The notes beneath the pieces are model-generated. The model was not told where the DNA came from, made no database searches, and saw only the letters and a program-made list of their open reading frames with translations. From Psychrilyobacter atlanticus DSM 19335 (GTDB taxonomy: Bacteria; Fusobacteriota; Fusobacteriia; Fusobacteriales; Fusobacteriaceae): a stretch of 64,000 bases of DNA. The stretch is from NCBI RefSeq assembly GCF_000426625.1, contig NZ_KE384547.1:356986-420985 (forward strand), read 5' to 3'. Made by a program: the position numbers and the translations under genes. Positions 62,660 through 64,000 of this stretch are shown one piece after another. Positions within the stretch are counted from its first letter, which is position 1; every line of letters begins with the position of its first letter.

Positions 62660-64000
62660 ATGATGAATGTATATTCAAACCCGTTAGTAGAGAGATATGG
62701 ATCTAAAGAGATGTTAGAAAACTTTTCACCGAATAAGAAATTTTCAAGCTGGAGAAGGCTTTGGATTGCCTTGGCAGAATCAGAAAAAGAATTAGGATTG
62801 AACATAACCGATGAACAAATAGCAGAGATGAAAAAATATGTGAACGATATCAACTATGATGTTGCAGCTAAGAGAGAATTAGAGGTAAGACATGATGTAA
62901 TGGCTCATGTGCATGCATTTGGTGTACAAGCACCTTCAGCAGCACCAATTATCCATTTAGGAGCGACTTCTGCTTACGTTGGAGACAACACAGATTTAAT
63001 TCAAATAAAAGATGGATACGAGATCTTAAAGAAGAAATTTGTAAATGTATTTAAAAATATGTCTGATTTCGCAATGGAATACAAAGATCTTCCTACCCTT
63101 GGATTTACACATTTCCAAGCTGCACAACTTACTACAGTAGGAAAGAGAACTACATTATGGTTACAAAGTTTAATGTTAGATTTCGAAGAGTTAGAATTCA
63201 GAATGGAAAATATGAGATTTAGAGGAGTGAAGGGAACAACTGGAACTCAGGCTAGTTTCGAAGAATTATTCAACGGAGATTATGACAAGGTAAAACAGCT
63301 TGATATCATGGTTTCTAAAAAATTAGGTTTCGATAGAAGATTTATGGTAACAGGTCAAACTTACGATAGAAAGATAGATTCAGAAACATTGAATTTATTG
63401 TCTAATATAGCTCAAACGGCTCATAAATTAACTAACGATATCAGATTATTACAACACTTAAAAGAGATAGAGGAACCATTTGGAAAGAAACAAATCGGAT
63501 CTTCAGCTATGGCATATAAGAGAAACCCAATGAGAAGTGAGAGAGTATCATCACTAGCAAAATTCGTAATAGCTATGCAACAAAGTACCGCTATGACATC
63601 TGCGACTCAATGGTTTGAAAGAACATTAGATGACTCAGCAAACAAGAGATTATCTGTACCACAGGCGTTTTTAGCAGTGGATTCAATGTTAGTAATTTTA
63701 CAAAATATCTTTGATGGAATGGTAGTATATCCAAAGATGATAGAAAAAAGAATCATGTCTGAATTACCGTTCATGGCAACTGAATACGTTATCATGGAAG
63801 GTGTAAAAAATGGTGGAGATAGACAGGAATTACATGAAAGAATAAGAGAACACTCTATGGAAGCAGGAAAGCAAGTTAAGATAGAAGGTAAGGAGAATGA
63901 CCTTATTGATAGAATCTTAGCTGATGAATACTTCAATATAGATAAAGAAGAATTAGTGAAAATCTTAGATCCAAAGAGATTTGTAGGATTTGCTCCTCAA
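62660..64000 (+). CDS. purB: Adenylosuccinate lyase (3' end cut by window edge)
   Basis: 447 codons are open to the window end; about 30 more are expected. NVYSNPLVERYGSKEML is a typical start. The TSAYVGDNTD and TLGFTHFQAAQLTTVGKR segments hold active-site His and Thr, and the lyase signature SSAMAYKRNPMRSER lies near residue 281. The enzyme releases fumarate from adenylosuccinate and SAICAR in purine synthesis. Two adjacent ATG codons exist; the first is used, with AGGAG upstream. It is of the longer (about 475-residue) PurB type. Confidence 0.93.
   Translation, partial: MMNVYSNPLVERYGSKEMLENFSPNKKFSSWRRLWIALAESEKELGLNITDEQIAEMKKYVNDINYDVAAKRELEVRHDVMAHVHAFGVQAPSAAPIIHLGATSAYVGDNTDLIQIKDGYEILKKKFVNVFKNMSDFAMEYKDLPTLGFTHFQAAQLTTVGKRTTLWLQSLMLDFEELEFRMENMRFRGVKGTTGTQASFEELFNGDYDKVKQLDIMVSKKLGFDRRFMVTGQTYDRKIDSETLNLLSNIAQTAHKLTNDIRLLQHLKEIEEPFGKKQIGSSAMAYKRNPMRSERVSSLAKFVIAMQQSTAMTSATQWFERTLDDSANKRLSVPQAFLAVDSMLVILQNIFDGMVVYPKMIEKRIMSELPFMATEYVIMEGVKNGGDRQELHERIREHSMEAGKQVKIEGKENDLIDRILADEYFNIDKEELVKILDPKRFVGFAPQ

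Overview
The window looks like chromosome from a member of the Fusobacteriota (Fusobacteriaceae-like, for example the Ilyobacter/Propionigenium/Psychrilyobacter/Fusobacterium group). This is inferred from very AT-rich DNA, AGGAGG-type ribosome sites, genes for an outer-membrane cell (LptB, LptF, LptG, an LptC-like protein, several lipoproteins), low-GC-style central metabolism (pfkA-pyk, accD-accA, split transketolase) and methionine gamma-lyase. The genus cannot be fixed from sequence alone. I see no tRNA, rRNA, CRISPR array, phage or transposase gene; the window is core chromosome with dispersed intergenic repeats.

Layout. 1-4960: a MocR-type regulator (cut by the left edge) diverges from a sulfur-amino-acid degradation operon (MalY/PatB C-S lyase, methionine gamma-lyase, DAACS symporter); the divergent region carries two facing promoters inside a perfect 15-bp inverted repeat. 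5044-7613: AI-2E permease and three small proteins of unknown role. 7805-24865: dusB, mutS, a very large LptC/OstA-like protein, lptB, alaS, ruvX, secDF, an RlmI-type methyltransferase, cvpA and lptFG. 24958-30169: M16 protease, dut, rodA-like, a Cache-GGDEF protein and a lipoprotein. 30538-34916: accDA, pfkA, pyk.

35030-39242: methionine importer metNIQ on the minus strand, divergent from a short homoserine dehydrogenase. The metN leader encodes a 19-residue peptide with four consecutive Met codons, followed by a strong hairpin and an intrinsic terminator. It reads as a ribosome-mediated transcription attenuator sensing methionine and is the most interesting item in the window. With the first operon it suggests that this organism balances methionine breakdown against uptake.

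39292-43738: an ABC exporter, then a YjjI-type glycyl radical enzyme of unknown substrate with its YjjW-type activase. 43847-45047: rplS, an ArsC/Spx-like protein and mgsA. 45183-54106: a complete ribose module (LacI repressor, rbsK, rbsD, rbsA, rbsC, rbsB) with two identical 14-bp operators, then a TalC-type transaldolase and split transketolase, which together carry ribose into glycolysis. 54168-64000: amidohydrolase, lipoprotein M16C protease, AmiD-like amidase, signal peptidase I, acyltransferase, RimI-like acetyltransferase, an unknown protein and purB (cut by the right edge).

Gene starts were moved inward from the longest open frame wherever a ribosome-binding site clearly selected a later codon. 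Functional calls rest on recognised motifs and family knowledge; no database search was possible.
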